Assembly (NCBI GenBank): GCA_965263485.1
Contig: CBDHHO010000001.1
Span: 682,001 to 746,000, forward strand
Length of the DNA: 64,000 nucleotides
DNA from: Haliotispira sp965263485
GTDB taxonomy: Bacteria; Spirochaetota; Spirochaetia; SP-2023
Reading direction: 5' to 3'
The number at the start of each line of letters is the position of its first letter. Position 1 is the first letter of the stretch. A program made the position numbers and the translations under genes. Below the pieces are notes generated by a model that ran no database searches, was not told the origin of the DNA, and saw nothing but the letters and a program-made list of their open reading frames with translations. Below, piece after piece: positions 16,150 through 25,449 of this stretch.

Positions 16150-18345
16150 TCACAAATTGGGCGCAAAGTGGTCAAATTCCAGAGAAAAGGAAGCCCGGCC
16201 CTGGGTCTGACTGCGTAAGGTAGTCGAATAACCAAACAACCGGGACATTAATGCCGTGGCGTGGATCACATCGCAGCCGGGCTGTGAATCCATGCTGTGC
16301 ACTTGGCCGTTACGCTGCGTGAGCTGGCTGATCACATCGCCCACATACTCGGCCGGGGTCATGATCGTGAGTTTCATAATGGGTTCGAGCAGCAAGGTCT
16401 CCTGTTTGCGCACAGCTTGATCGATGGCACAGGCCACGGCCGCCTCAAAGCCCGGCTCGTAGGGCTCTTCGTTGTTATAGCTGCACGACTTCAGTAGCAC
16501 CTCCACATTGATTGCCGGATAGCCCAGCCGGAAACCGCTCTCCAGGTGACGCAGTACCGAGGCCTCTATCAGTTGGCTGTATTCGCCGGGCACAGTATCA
16601 CAAAGATTGACAAAATGATTGTTGCTGGAGCTGATAGCAGCACCTGAGCTTTCCGATGTTGCAGAGCTTGCTCTCGGCTGCAAATCCAGCTTCAGCGAGA
16701 TTTCGTGCAGCTCTCCGGCAATTTCGTGCTCAAAGCGCCCCGTCCCGGAACAGGGCCCAGACAGGGCTTCGCGATGCGCCACGCGAGGCTGGCCGGTACG
16801 GAACTGCAACTTGAACTCATCGCGCAGACGAGTACACAGCACTTCCAGGTGCAGCTCTCCCATGCCGGAAATCAGTATCTGGCCCGTGTCACCGTCCTCT
16901 TTGACATGGAAGGTGGGATCTTCGCGCTCCAAATGCTCCAGCGCCAAGTTCAGCTTGTCGCTCCCCGAGCTGCTCTGCGGCTCAATGGCAATCGAAATTA
17001 CCGGCTCGGGGAAATCCATGGATTCCAGCAGTACCTGGCTCTTCTCGTCGCAGATAGTGTCACCGGTTTGGGCCAGCTTAAAACCGACAACCACACCAAT
17101 CTCTCCGGCCTTCAGTTCCGAAATCGCCTTGTGGTTGTTGGCGTGCATCTGAATCAAGCGATTGAGGCGCTCGCGCTTGCCCTTGCGCACGTTGAAAATA
17201 TTGCTGTTGACCTTCAGCGTCCCACTGTAGACCCGGACGTAGCACAGCATCCCCATTTCTTTGTGATACTGTACTTTGAATATCAGAGCCGCCAAGGGTG
17301 CTGCCGGGTCGGAGTGCAGTTCCACCAAGCGGTTGCTCTCCAACGTTTTCAGCTTACTCTTTTTCTCGCCGACTCTGGGAACCTTCAGGGGCGGCACGTC
17401 GCTCGGTGCGGGCAGATACAGGGACGTTCCGTCGAGCAGTTGCTGCACCCCTTTATTTTTGAGCGAAGAACCCGCGTAGACCGGAACAAGCTCTTTGGCC
17501 AGACACAGGCGGCGAATCGCGGCATAGCACAGCTCAATCGGTATCTCAGCACCCTCCAGATACAGCTCGGCGATTCGATCTTCACTCTCGCTCAGCACAT
17601 CGATCAAATAATCATAGGCCTGCCGGGCGAGCGCCTCTCGCTCCGGGGAAAGCGGCCTGCGTTCAATCTGTTCGCCGTTTTCGCCGCGAAAGTACAGCTC
17701 TTCACGGCGCAGCACGTCGATGTTGCCGCTGTAATTGTTCTCGGCACCGATGGGTAGATAGAGGGGCAGGGGACGTACGGCAAACTTGTTGCGCAGTTGG
17801 TCCAGCACGTTCTCAAAATTGGCTCCGGCCCGGTCCATTTTGTTAATGTAAACCAAGCGGGGAATATGGTAGTGCTCGGACTGGCGCCACACGGTTTCGG
17901 TCTGTGGCTCAATGCCCTTGACCGCGCACAGTACTGCAATAGCACCATCGAGCACCCGCAGCGAGCGTTCTACCTCGGCGGTGAAATCTACGTGGCCGGG
18001 GGTGTCAATCAGGTTGATTTGTATTTTCGCTGTGTTCTGCTTGGCGTTGCTCTGCTCGGCGTTGCTCTGCTCGGCGTTGCTCTGCTCGGCGTTGTTCTGT
18101 TCGGTGCTACTCTGTTTGATGCTCCCTTCATCGTCTCGCACCTGCCAATGGCAGGTTGTCGCTGCCGCGACAATGGTGATACCGCGATCCTGCTCCTGTT
18201 CCATCCAGTCCATAGTCGCGCTGCCGCTGTCCACCTCGCCGATGCGATGGCTCTTGCCGGTATAGTACAAAATGCGCTCGGAGGTGGTGGTCTTGCCGGC
18301 ATCAATGTGCGCGATGATACCGATGTTTCGTATATTTTCGACCAT
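16150..18345 (-). CDS. fusA: Elongation factor G paralogue with repeat insertion in the G domain
   Basis: The start at 18345 is chosen for the GAGG ahead of it; the longer frame begins at 18366. The protein is about 731 residues. G1 is AHIDAGKTTTSERILYYTG, the switch I/II region DRGITIVAAATTCHW, G3 DTPGHVDF, G4 NKMDRAGA. Domains II to V follow (for example GVVVGFKLAQTGDTICDE and SGMGELHLEVL). EF-G drives translocation or ribosome recycling. Residues about 71-106, between the switch I region and G3, hold a Gln/Asn/Ser/Glu repeat (SNAEQ). This insert is absent from standard EF-G. The divergent sequence suggests a second, specialised EF-G as known in spirochaetes, so the symbol is tentative. The ATG lies 4 bases after the PBP1A stop. 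Confidence 0.85.
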   Translation of the reverse strand: MVENIRNIGIIAHIDAGKTTTSERILYYTGKSHRIGEVDSGSATMDWMEQEQDRGITIVAAATTCHWQVRDDEGSIKQSSTEQNNAEQSNAEQSNAEQSNAKQNTAKIQINLIDTPGHVDFTAEVERSLRVLDGAIAVLCAVKGIEPQTETVWRQSEHYHIPRLVYINKMDRAGANFENVLDQLRNKFAVRPLPLYLPIGAENNYSGNIDVLRREELYFRGENGEQIERRPLSPEREALARQAYDYLIDVLSESEDRIAELYLEGAEIPIELCYAAIRRLCLAKELVPVYAGSSLKNKGVQQLLDGTSLYLPAPSDVPPLKVPRVGEKKSKLKTLESNRLVELHSDPAAPLAALIFKVQYHKEMGMLCYVRVYSGTLKVNSNIFNVRKGKRERLNRLIQMHANNHKAISELKAGEIGVVVGFKLAQTGDTICDEKSQVLLESMDFPEPVISIAIEPQSSSGSDKLNLALEHLEREDPTFHVKEDGDTGQILISGMGELHLEVLCTRLRDEFKLQFRTGQPRVAHREALSGPCSGTGRFEHEIAGELHEISLKLDLQPRASSATSESSGAAISSSNNHFVNLCDTVPGEYSQLIEASVLRHLESGFRLGYPAINVEVLLKSCSYNNEEPYEPGFEAAVACAIDQAVRKQETLLLEPIMKLTIMTPAEYVGDVISQLTQRNGQVHSMDSQPGCDVIHATALMSRLFGYSTTLRSQTQGRASFSLEFDHFAPNL
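18028..18125 (-). repeat. 15-bp in-frame repeat in EF-G gene
   Basis: About four to five units of a 15-bp motif (GGCGTTGCTCTGCTC on the plus strand) encode SNAEQ. Units nearest the centre are identical and outer ones have drifted. The period keeps the frame, so length variation without knock-out is expected. Confidence 0.85.
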
Positions 18346-18349
18346 GGCC

Positions 18350-21241
18350 TCAGTTATCCGATTCAATCAGAGAATCCAGCTCCAAACGAGAGCTTTCTTC
18401 ATGGTCTTGGAACTGATCGACGTTTTCCAGGGATTCGGTATTGACAGAAAACTTACTCTCGCCTTGCAGTACCTGCTCCTGAATATTCAAACTGTCTGTG
18501 CCCACAGCTTCCTCGGTGGAAGCCGGGCTCTCGACCCAAGGCAGTGGAGCCTGAGGTGCTACTCTCTCTTCAGGGTCTGGCTTGGGCTGTTCGTCCAGAA
18601 CAGCCCAAGGCGTGGCCACATTTGCCGACGGAACCTCTTGCGGGCTCTGCCCCCCATCCGGGCCTTGAGACTGGCCTAGACTCTCAGTTTCGCCAGTCTC
18701 ATTGATTTCACTGATCTCATTGGAGAATTCGTCATCGCTTGCCAAGTCATTGGTCAGTGGTTCATACAGAAAATCGAAGCTGGAAACATCAATGGCAGAA
18801 GGCTCCTGCTCTACAAAGTCAGCGGTGTCCCGGGCCCGGGGATTGACAATATTATAGTTAAAAATACTGGTCTGCGGTGCAGCAGTGCAGTATTCGGTTG
18901 GTCCGGTACCCTCTAAAAACCATTCGTGAGTCTGATTTTCTTTGCCGCAGGAAGCCTCCCAGAGATAGCCGTTGCGTTTGTCGATGGCAATCAGAGACAC
19001 ACCTTCCGGGCGTTCAAAATCAACATCCTTCGGTTCATCCTGGTTCAGCAAAGCCATTGTCCGCAAAAACATCGGGCCGGCCGCCCGCCCGCCATAAAGC
19101 AACTCGCCCAATGAATTGCCGGCCCGGTCAAAGCCAACCCAGACCACGGCACTGTAATTCGGGGTATAGCCTGCAACCCAGCCGTCGGACCAGTTTTCCG
19201 CAGTGCCGGTTTTGGCTGCCAGTGGAAACTCAAAGCGGCCGTATTTCTCTTCATAACGCAGTTTTGAGCTATATAATGTGCCGCCATTGGGCACGCTTTC
19301 CAGCATCGTGGTCATCACATAAGCCGTTTGCTCGCTGAGCACCCTGCGGGCATTATCTTGCAGATGGCGCAGGTTTTCTTGCTCGTAATTTAAAACCACC
19401 TGGCCGTTGCGATCCTCCACATAGCGGATCGGGTTGGGCTCTATCGGAATACCCCGGTTGACAAAGGCAGTATAGGCCCGCAGCAACTGCATGGGGGAAA
19501 CAGGCGCAGTGCCCAGCGCTACCGGAAATACATAGGGAAAGTCGCGCCGGATGACCTTGGGATCACTGATATCCAGCAGGCGGGTGGCCGTCCCGATCCC
19601 CCTAGCAAAGCCGGCCATATCCAACACGTGCACTGCCGGAATGTTGAGCGAGAGCTGCAGAGCGCGGCGCGGCAGCACCGTGCCTTTGAATCTCCCAGCA
19701 TAATAATTGGCGGGGAAATACGGTTCGCCGTTGGGGTTGACGAAGCGGTATGGACCGTCGGCCAAGGGTGTGCTACCAGTCACCGCCCGGTCTTCAAAGG
19801 CTGCAGCGTAGTACAGCGGTTTGAATGCAGAGCCGGGCGGTACTCTGGCATCAACTGCCCTGTTGAAGAGCCGGGCTTCGTTGATGTTATAGGTGCGTCC
19901 GCCCACCATCGCCACGATATTACCCGTGCGGTTATCAACAGCCATCATCGCCGTTTCGGGCACAGTGCGGGCAAAGAACTTGTCCAAGTGTCCGACTGAC
20001 AACTTCAGGGTCGGGATCTGCTGTTCCAGACCCAGAGCGGTTACCGCAGCTTCCAGAGTGGGAGCAATTTCATCTTTCAGGGTCTGTTCGGTAGCGCGTT
20101 TGGCACGGCCGCCGGAGAGGTCCAGGTCCAAGCCAAAAATGCTGCGCAGCCGTGCCAGATCAGGCAATTCTTCTTCTTCTAAAATAGTGAAGAGGTTAGA
20201 ATTTTGGCTCTGATAAAGGTTGTCCACCACATTCATTTCTTCGGCGACAATCTGATCAATTTGCTGCTGTACACCGAGATCCAGCGTAGTATAGATGCTG
20301 TAGCCCGCCTGTAGCAGGTTGTTGGTGCCGTAGAGATGCTCGCTGAGAATACGCGCCACATAATCGGTAAAATAGGGCGCTGCATCAATGCGCTTGGGTC
20401 GCTGTTGGCTGATTTTGGTCAGGTCAAAACTGTCCCAGTACTGCTGGCTGGCCAGCTCGACCTGCTCACGGGTCATCAGTTTGAGCTCGACAATCTTGTC
20501 CAGCACCGCCTCCTGGCGCAGCCGGGCCATTTCCGGTTGGCGCAGGGGCGAAAAATCTCCATTGGGCCGGGCCAGCTGAATCACCGCCAGCGCCGACTCG
20601 ACCACGCTGTTGTCCCGGGCCGAATGGCCAAAGAAAAAGCGGCTGGCGGCCTCGATGCCGTAGTTCCGCTGGCCAAAGTAGACATTGTTCAGATAGGTAA
20701 CCAGTATTTCGCTTTTGGCGTAGTATTTTTCAAAGATAAACGACCACCAAAGCTCACGCAGCTTGCGGCTCACAGATCGATCATTACTGCGGTTGGCCTT
20801 CAGCGAACCGGCCAGCTGCTGGGTCAGGGTACTGCCGCCGCCGGCAGTACCACTTTGGAAAAATTTGTCCAGCACAATGTAGGTTAAGGCGCGCATGGTG
20901 CCGATCAGAGAGAAGCCGTTGTGATCAAAAAAACTGCTGTCTTCCCGGCCCATCAGGGCGTAGATCAGGTTGCGCGTCAGCTCGTTCTGAGCCAGCAGTT
21001 CGCGTGAGCCCTGTGATATTTCGGCAATCAGATTGTTGTTGATGTCATATATGCGAGAGGGTAGAGGCTGATCGTTGGTAATCAGGGGCTCGTAGTCTCC
21101 GACATAGGCCCCCAGACTGAGTAACTTTCCCAGGGTCGTACCCAGCGCAATACTGAGCAGGATGACAAATATTCCGCTGGCCAGCAGCAGACGGTAGTTT
21201 TGTGGAAACGCATTCCGCAGGACCGAAAGATAATCTCGCAT
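18350..21241 (-). CDS. Penicillin-binding protein 1A, bifunctional
   Basis: This is a 963-residue class A PBP. One membrane segment lies near residues 17-38. The glycosyltransferase domain shows GREDSSFFDHNGFSL, TAGGGSTLTQQLAGSLK and NNVYFGQRNYGIEAAS. The transpeptidase domain shows the SxxK motif in GSAFKPLYYAA, SLN in QLSLNIPAVHV, and KTGTAENWSDGW. The last 150 or so residues are acidic, low in complexity and probably disordered. It polymerises and cross-links peptidoglycan at the outer face of the inner membrane. It is the first gene of the run to EF-G and dxs. No strong ribosome-binding site precedes the ATG. Confidence 0.93.
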   Translation of the reverse strand: MRDYLSVLRNAFPQNYRLLLASGIFVILLSIALGTTLGKLLSLGAYVGDYEPLITNDQPLPSRIYDINNNLIAEISQGSRELLAQNELTRNLIYALMGREDSSFFDHNGFSLIGTMRALTYIVLDKFFQSGTAGGGSTLTQQLAGSLKANRSNDRSVSRKLRELWWSFIFEKYYAKSEILVTYLNNVYFGQRNYGIEAASRFFFGHSARDNSVVESALAVIQLARPNGDFSPLRQPEMARLRQEAVLDKIVELKLMTREQVELASQQYWDSFDLTKISQQRPKRIDAAPYFTDYVARILSEHLYGTNNLLQAGYSIYTTLDLGVQQQIDQIVAEEMNVVDNLYQSQNSNLFTILEEEELPDLARLRSIFGLDLDLSGGRAKRATEQTLKDEIAPTLEAAVTALGLEQQIPTLKLSVGHLDKFFARTVPETAMMAVDNRTGNIVAMVGGRTYNINEARLFNRAVDARVPPGSAFKPLYYAAAFEDRAVTGSTPLADGPYRFVNPNGEPYFPANYYAGRFKGTVLPRRALQLSLNIPAVHVLDMAGFARGIGTATRLLDISDPKVIRRDFPYVFPVALGTAPVSPMQLLRAYTAFVNRGIPIEPNPIRYVEDRNGQVVLNYEQENLRHLQDNARRVLSEQTAYVMTTMLESVPNGGTLYSSKLRYEEKYGRFEFPLAAKTGTAENWSDGWVAGYTPNYSAVVWVGFDRAGNSLGELLYGGRAAGPMFLRTMALLNQDEPKDVDFERPEGVSLIAIDKRNGYLWEASCGKENQTHEWFLEGTGPTEYCTAAPQTSIFNYNIVNPRARDTADFVEQEPSAIDVSSFDFLYEPLTNDLASDDEFSNEISEINETGETESLGQSQGPDGGQSPQEVPSANVATPWAVLDEQPKPDPEERVAPQAPLPWVESPASTEEAVGTDSLNIQEQVLQGESKFSVNTESLENVDQFQDHEESSRLELDSLIESDN

Positions 21242-21305
21242 AGTTTCGTAATAATAGTGACTTACTACAAATAATACCAGTTAATTGTAAAAGAGATTCC
21301 CTATA

Positions 21306-21462
21306 GGGACCTCTAAAAATTCCAATTCCGCGCTGAATCGCGATCTTTCCTGCGCTGGAGTTGGCCTTCGCCACACCTTTCATCTCCGCCCTTCGTCCTC
21401 TCATTATGGAGAAATCCAACGGCACTCAGGTAGCGCAGTTGTCAAGGACCGCCTCCCAAGAA
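21306..21462. repeat. Family A end and associated repeat fragments
   Basis: GGGACCTCTAAAAATTCC followed by AATTCCGCGCTGAATCGCGA is the standard left end and first interior block of family A. After it, 21380-21450 resembles 4515-4560. No right end in canonical form is found before the lipoprotein cassette, but a mutated one (CCAATTTCTGGAGATT) adjoins the cassette at about 21463. Confidence 0.6.
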
Positions 21463-21479
21463 AAGCCAATTTCTGGAGA

Positions 21480-21643
21480 TTTTCCTGCAATTTTTCTTGC
21501 CCTCCGCGGGGGAATCGTATATTCTTGAGAAGAGCAAGCTATTTTATAATCCCATTTCATCTTTTATTAAAACCATTCCGACCTTGGCCGGAACATCATC
21601 TTTATGCATTATCTTGCATAATAATACCAAGGAGTATTGCACC
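21480..21643 (+). promoter_or_regulatory. Cassette promoter and structured 5' leader, copy 2
   Basis: TTCTTG (21522-21527), a 17-base spacer and TATAAT (21545-21550) match the positions seen in copy 1. Hairpin 1 is TTCCGACC-TT-GGCCGGAA (21576-21593). Hairpin 2 is TTATGCA-loop-TGCATAA (21602-21621). AAGGAG lies 9 bases before the ATG at 21644. Confidence 0.7.
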
Positions 21644-23497
21644 ATGGAACACAAGTTCAGTAAAATCCGCACACCGCACACCGCACACCGCACACCGCAC
21701 ACCGCAGCCCATGAATCAAGACCATGCCGCAGGAAAATATATTTTTCTGCGGCCTTTTTGCGTCCGTTTCTCTTCCTTCTCTTTCCGGCCCTCCTGCTCG
21801 GCTGCGAACCGCCCGGCGGATCCGGCGGAGGCTCCGCCCCAAACAGCGGTGGAGGCCCGAACCCAAACAGCGGTGGAGGCCCGAACCCAAACAGCGGCAC
21901 TGAGCCCGCTCTCCAACAGGAACCTCCGGTTACTGTGACTTTTGACACCCAAGGCGGCTCTTCCATTCCAGCTGTGGAGTTGAAACGGGGAGAAAAGGCC
22001 TCTAAACCTGCGAAGCCTAGTAAGGACGCTTCCTTTTTTGCCGGTTGGTACCCTGACACTAATTATTCCAAACCATTTCCTTTTAACAGTCCTATCACCG
22101 AGGACAGGACTCTTTTTGCCAAGTGGGGCGACCCTGCGAACAAGGTGACGGTAACCTTTGATGTTAGGCAGGGAGCCAGTGCCTCAACCAAGAAAGTAGA
22201 TGTGGAAAAAGGTGATCATGTCGCAATGCCCGTTTTCTCGCGAGATGGTCATCGCCTTGACAAATGGTACTCAGATGACAGTTTCACCACAAAGTTTGAC
22301 ATTTTCACTCAAACTATCGATGCTGATATTACCTTGTACGCGAAGTGGGTGCAGGTCTTCACCGTACAATTTGATTCCGATGGCGGCACTCCTGTATCCC
22401 CCAAAGTGGTAGATAGTGGTGCGAACAGAGCTGATATTGAGCCTGAAGACCCTGTAAAACAGGGGCACACTTTTTTGGGTTGGCATACAAATCAGCAGTT
22501 TAGTACGCTATTTTTCGATGATACTACCATAACTGAGGATACCACGGTGTACGCTTGGTTTATCCCCAACAGTTTGCGGAGCATCGTGCTCAGCAAAACC
22601 CTGCCGCCCCAATCGGAGCTGGCGACTTACGACCAAGTTACCGCAGGTATTCTGTCCCCTCTTGCCGGCGATACAGCCAAAGTACTGGGGATCATATATG
22701 TTACGCCAGATGGTGGCAGCACAACAAAAGACGGCAGCAGCTGGGAGAATGCCTATGACGCAGCAAATCTGAAAACCGCCATTGACAACACGGCGAGCAG
22801 TGAGCAGAAACCCTACCTGGTACTGCTGGCAGAGGGTAGCTACGCCATCAGCAAAACCCTGAGCATGAAAAACCATGTGGCCATCATAGGCGGCTTTAGC
22901 GGCAATGACGTCGATAGGGGCGAAACGACCATCCTGGATGGCGGGGGCAGCACTCAGGTCTTTTCCAATACCGGCCTGGACAACACGGCTGTACTCTCCG
23001 GAGTGACCATATCCAAGGGTTTTACGGCTCTTAATGGCGGCGGCATGTACAATACCGACTCCTCGCCCACGCTCAGCCATGTTACCTTCTCCAATAACGG
23101 CCTGGACAACACGGCTGTGCTCTCCGGAGGGACCATATCCCAGGGTTTTACGGCTCTTAATGGCGGCGGCATGTACAATACCAATTCCTCGCCCACGCTC
23201 AGCCATGTTACCTTCTCCGGAAATGCGGCCTTTAGTGGCGGCGGCATGCACAATGCCAATTCCTCACCCACGCTCAGCGATGTTACCTTCTCCGGAAATG
23301 CGGCCGATCATGCCGGCGGCGGGATGGCTAATGCCAAGAATTCTTCCCCCAAGCTCAGCCATGTTACCTTCTCCGGGAATACGGCCAAGTTTTACGGCGG
23401 CGGGATGCTTAGTGTCAGATCTTCCCCCACGCTCAGCCATCATGTTACCTTCTCTAAGAATAAGGCTCCGACCGGCCCTGATAGGCATGACGCTTGA
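21644..23497 (+). CDS. Phase-variable lipoprotein with InlB-type and beta-helix repeats, in frame (ON)
   Basis: From the ATG at 21644 the reading frame runs through MEHKFSKI, five CGCACAC units, and a signal peptide FLRPFLFLLFPALLLGC with Cys at residue 54. A Gly/Pro/Asn linker with PNSGGG repeats follows. Next are three Listeria-Bacteroides (InlB B-type) repeats, recognisable by VTFDTQGG, LFAKW, LYAKW and FLGW. The C-terminal third has parallel beta-helix repeats of the polymorphic outer-membrane protein type (GGGMYNT, SSPTLSHVTFSGN). These folds are common in surface adhesins. The protein ends soon after a one-codon insertion (SHHV), and no anchoring barrel is present. A surface lipoprotein role is inferred. 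The frame continues upstream to 21497 without a ribosome-binding site. Confidence 0.8.
   Translation: MEHKFSKIRTPHTAHRTPHTAAHESRPCRRKIYFSAAFLRPFLFLLFPALLLGCEPPGGSGGGSAPNSGGGPNPNSGGGPNPNSGTEPALQQEPPVTVTFDTQGGSSIPAVELKRGEKASKPAKPSKDASFFAGWYPDTNYSKPFPFNSPITEDRTLFAKWGDPANKVTVTFDVRQGASASTKKVDVEKGDHVAMPVFSRDGHRLDKWYSDDSFTTKFDIFTQTIDADITLYAKWVQVFTVQFDSDGGTPVSPKVVDSGANRADIEPEDPVKQGHTFLGWHTNQQFSTLFFDDTTITEDTTVYAWFIPNSLRSIVLSKTLPPQSELATYDQVTAGILSPLAGDTAKVLGIIYVTPDGGSTTKDGSSWENAYDAANLKTAIDNTASSEQKPYLVLLAEGSYAISKTLSMKNHVAIIGGFSGNDVDRGETTILDGGGSTQVFSNTGLDNTAVLSGVTISKGFTALNGGGMYNTDSSPTLSHVTFSNNGLDNTAVLSGGTISQGFTALNGGGMYNTNSSPTLSHVTFSGNAAFSGGGMHNANSSPTLSDVTFSGNAADHAGGGMANAKNSSPKLSHVTFSGNTAKFYGGGMLSVRSSPTLSHHVTFSKNKAPTGPDRHDA
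21668..21705 (+). repeat. Heptanucleotide tract, 5 x CGCACAC
   Basis: Five perfect 7-bp units at 21668-21702 lie between the start codon and the signal peptide. They read as RTPHTAH. With five units the lipoprotein is in frame. Confidence 0.9.
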
Positions 23498-23740
23498 TTC
23501 AGAAGATATGCGGGGGTGCGCGGTGTGGTATTCCGGAGCTGATGGGGCCTTTGAAGATGGCCTTCGGTACAACTTGAATTTCTGCCTTTCGTACCCCTTC
23601 GGTACTGCTAGCATTGCAAGCCTCATTCTTCGGCTTGCAATGCTACGCAACTCAGGGGCCACTCAAGGCGAAATTCTACGGCACTCAGGCAACGCAGGTA
23701 TATTGGGTAGTCCTTCGCAGGGGGCCTTTACCGAAGTGAG

Positions 23741-23806
23741 AACCACGAAAGAGATGAAAAGCACGAAATTCATTTTTTCGTGTCTTTCGTGCTTTTCGTG
23801 GTTATA
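23741..23806. repeat. ACCACGAAAA inverted-repeat element, copy 2
   Basis: AACCACGAAAGAGATGAAAA at the left pairs imperfectly with a right end finishing GTGCTTTTCGTGGTT, giving a long hairpin. It is related to the element at 2527-2585. A partial match also occurs near 47917. Confidence 0.6.
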
Positions 23807-23825
23807 AAACAAAGTGAGACTGAGG

Positions 23826-23910
23826 GGGCTCAGATCACAAGCAACTGTGCGCCCACCACGAATCGTATATTGAAACCTTTTTTTACTCTTGCGGCACCCG
23901 TAGTTGAGGG
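23826..23910 (+). pseudogene. Fragment of lipoprotein C-terminus
   Basis: The frame QITSNCAPTTNRILKPFF...AAP aligns by eye with the end of the lipoprotein at 55323 (ITSNCVPALNYRIFQPTFPF...AAP), and the DNA on either side is also similar (TGAGGG..., GTAGTTGAGGG). The rest of the gene is missing here. It is probably a relic of a third lipoprotein body that once followed a cassette. Confidence 0.55.
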
Positions 23911-23929
23911 CGGGGGTTGAATATCTCTG

Positions 23930-24273
23930 TTACTGAGAAATCAACTGATCAATACGCGCGTGCTTTGACAGCACCAAAGTGATCAGTTTATGCTCCTTCG
24001 GCAGGCCGGTAATGCCCGCAAGGCTGGCGAGAATCCCCTGACCGAGCTATTGGTACATGAAAGCATCAAGGACCACTACAAAATTAAGGGCACCTCTAAA
24101 AATTCCAATTTCGCGCTGAATCGCGATCTTGTTGCCGAGCGGCTTTATTGGGAACCTCTAAACAGGCTAAGGCAAGCTGCGGCAGCGATCTGAACATCAA
24201 AGCCTACAGCGGTGCCGACCCTGCTGACTATAAGTTGCTTAGCAACAACTATATACCCCAGTAAGGCCCCATT
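23930..24273. other. Gene debris interrupted by a family A fragment
   Basis: A short open stretch ending in HESIKDHYKIK is cut at 24088 by GGGCACCTCTAAAAATTCC, the left end of family A. The fragment closes at about 24166 with an end-like GGGAACCTCTAAAC. After it a frame reads SCGSDLNIKAYSGADPADYK and stops before rsmA. I cannot name the original gene. No intact gene is present. Confidence 0.45.
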
Positions 24274-25251
24274 TTAGGATTGAAACTGTCGCCCCAGAGC
24301 CAGAAACTGCTCAATGCTGATCTCCTCGGCGCGCTGCCGGGTCTGGATGCCAATATTGGCCAGCATTGACTCCCATTTCTCAAACTGCCCGTGGTCGGAT
24401 TTGATATTGTTGGCGATGGTCTTGCGCCGCTGGCGGAAAATACTGCGGGTAAACCGTTCCAGCTCTTTGAGCTGGGCCGGGCTGAGCCCGTGTTCGCGAG
24501 GGCAGAGCCGTACACAAGAGGAAAGTACATGGGGACGTGGATAGAAGAGCCGGGCATTCAGGTCAAAGAGGTGTTCCATCTGAAACCGACTTTGCAGCAA
24601 CACGCTGAACGAAGAGTATGCTTTGCTTTGTTCTTTGGCTCCCCAGCGCTCCGCCATTTCTTTTTGCACCGTAAAAACCATGCAGCGCGGCCGGAACGCG
24701 GCCACCCGGGCAAAATCACTCATTATCAAACTGGCCGTATTGTAAGGCAGATTTCCGATTACTATATCCGGGCAACACGACTCTGCATCGGAATTTTCTA
24801 CATTTCCCGCATCTTTTTTTGCCGCAATACCGTAGACCGAACGCCAGGTTTTCACCACATCTCCGGCGACCAATCCACAAGGAGGCTTAGGGGCAGCTTC
24901 ATTTGCCCCGGCACTTGAGCCGACAACCGAATCCACACTCAGACGGTTGCGATAAAAGTCCAGCAGCAGGGGGTCGATTTCAAACAGGGTCAGGCTGCGG
25001 CAACTGCGCCACAAATGTTGGGTCAAGGCACCCGGCCCCGGTCCGATTTCCCAGACCGCATCTTGCGACCGAATGCCCGCAGCCCCGACAATGCGTTGCT
25101 GAGCCGCTCGGTCGACCAGAAAATTTTGGCCCCAGCGTTTGCGCGGTGCGGCACCCAAGCGTTCCAGCAAGCTGTTCAACTCACGGGAATTACACGGGTC
25201 CAGATCGCGCCAAGGGAATGCGATTCCATCCCAACTGCTTTTGTCCGACAT
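24274..25251 (-). CDS. rsmA: 16S rRNA dimethyladenosine transferase RsmA/KsgA
   Basis: The 325-residue protein has KRWGQNFLVD near residue 38, the S-adenosylmethionine-binding WEIGPGPGALT, and the catalytic-site motif IGNLPYNTASLIM. The C-terminal domain ends with the substrate-binding RQRRKTIANNIK. It dimethylates two adjacent adenines near the 3' end of 16S rRNA during small-subunit maturation. It is slightly longer than the usual 270-290 residues because of an N-terminal extension and a loop of about 40 residues before NLPYN. It is divergent from the sigma-54 activator at 25450. Confidence 0.92.
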   Translation of the reverse strand: MSDKSSWDGIAFPWRDLDPCNSRELNSLLERLGAAPRKRWGQNFLVDRAAQQRIVGAAGIRSQDAVWEIGPGPGALTQHLWRSCRSLTLFEIDPLLLDFYRNRLSVDSVVGSSAGANEAAPKPPCGLVAGDVVKTWRSVYGIAAKKDAGNVENSDAESCCPDIVIGNLPYNTASLIMSDFARVAAFRPRCMVFTVQKEMAERWGAKEQSKAYSSFSVLLQSRFQMEHLFDLNARLFYPRPHVLSSCVRLCPREHGLSPAQLKELERFTRSIFRQRRKTIANNIKSDHGQFEKWESMLANIGIQTRQRAEEISIEQFLALGRQFQS

Positions 25252-25449
25252 AAAACCTCACTCGCTTGTCAGGAGCAGGAACTTTAAGTATTCTCGTGTC
25301 CCTTAAGAAACTGTTTAGAGACGCTTTTAAAATCTATTTTCGATGTCAAACACCATTGAAATGGCGGGAAATGACGGAACGCTCTTGGAGCTTCTCTCTT
25401 GGAGCTTCCCTTAAGGGCACCTCTAAAAATCCGGAGTAATTTTAATAAA

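Noticed and set aside
18028..18132. Phase variation of EF-G by the 15-bp repeat
   Set aside because: The period is a multiple of three, so unit changes would alter length but not switch the gene off.
21497..21643. Upstream extension of the lipoprotein at 21644
   Set aside because: It runs through the promoter and leader hairpins. The conserved ATG with AAGGAG at 21644 is the better start.
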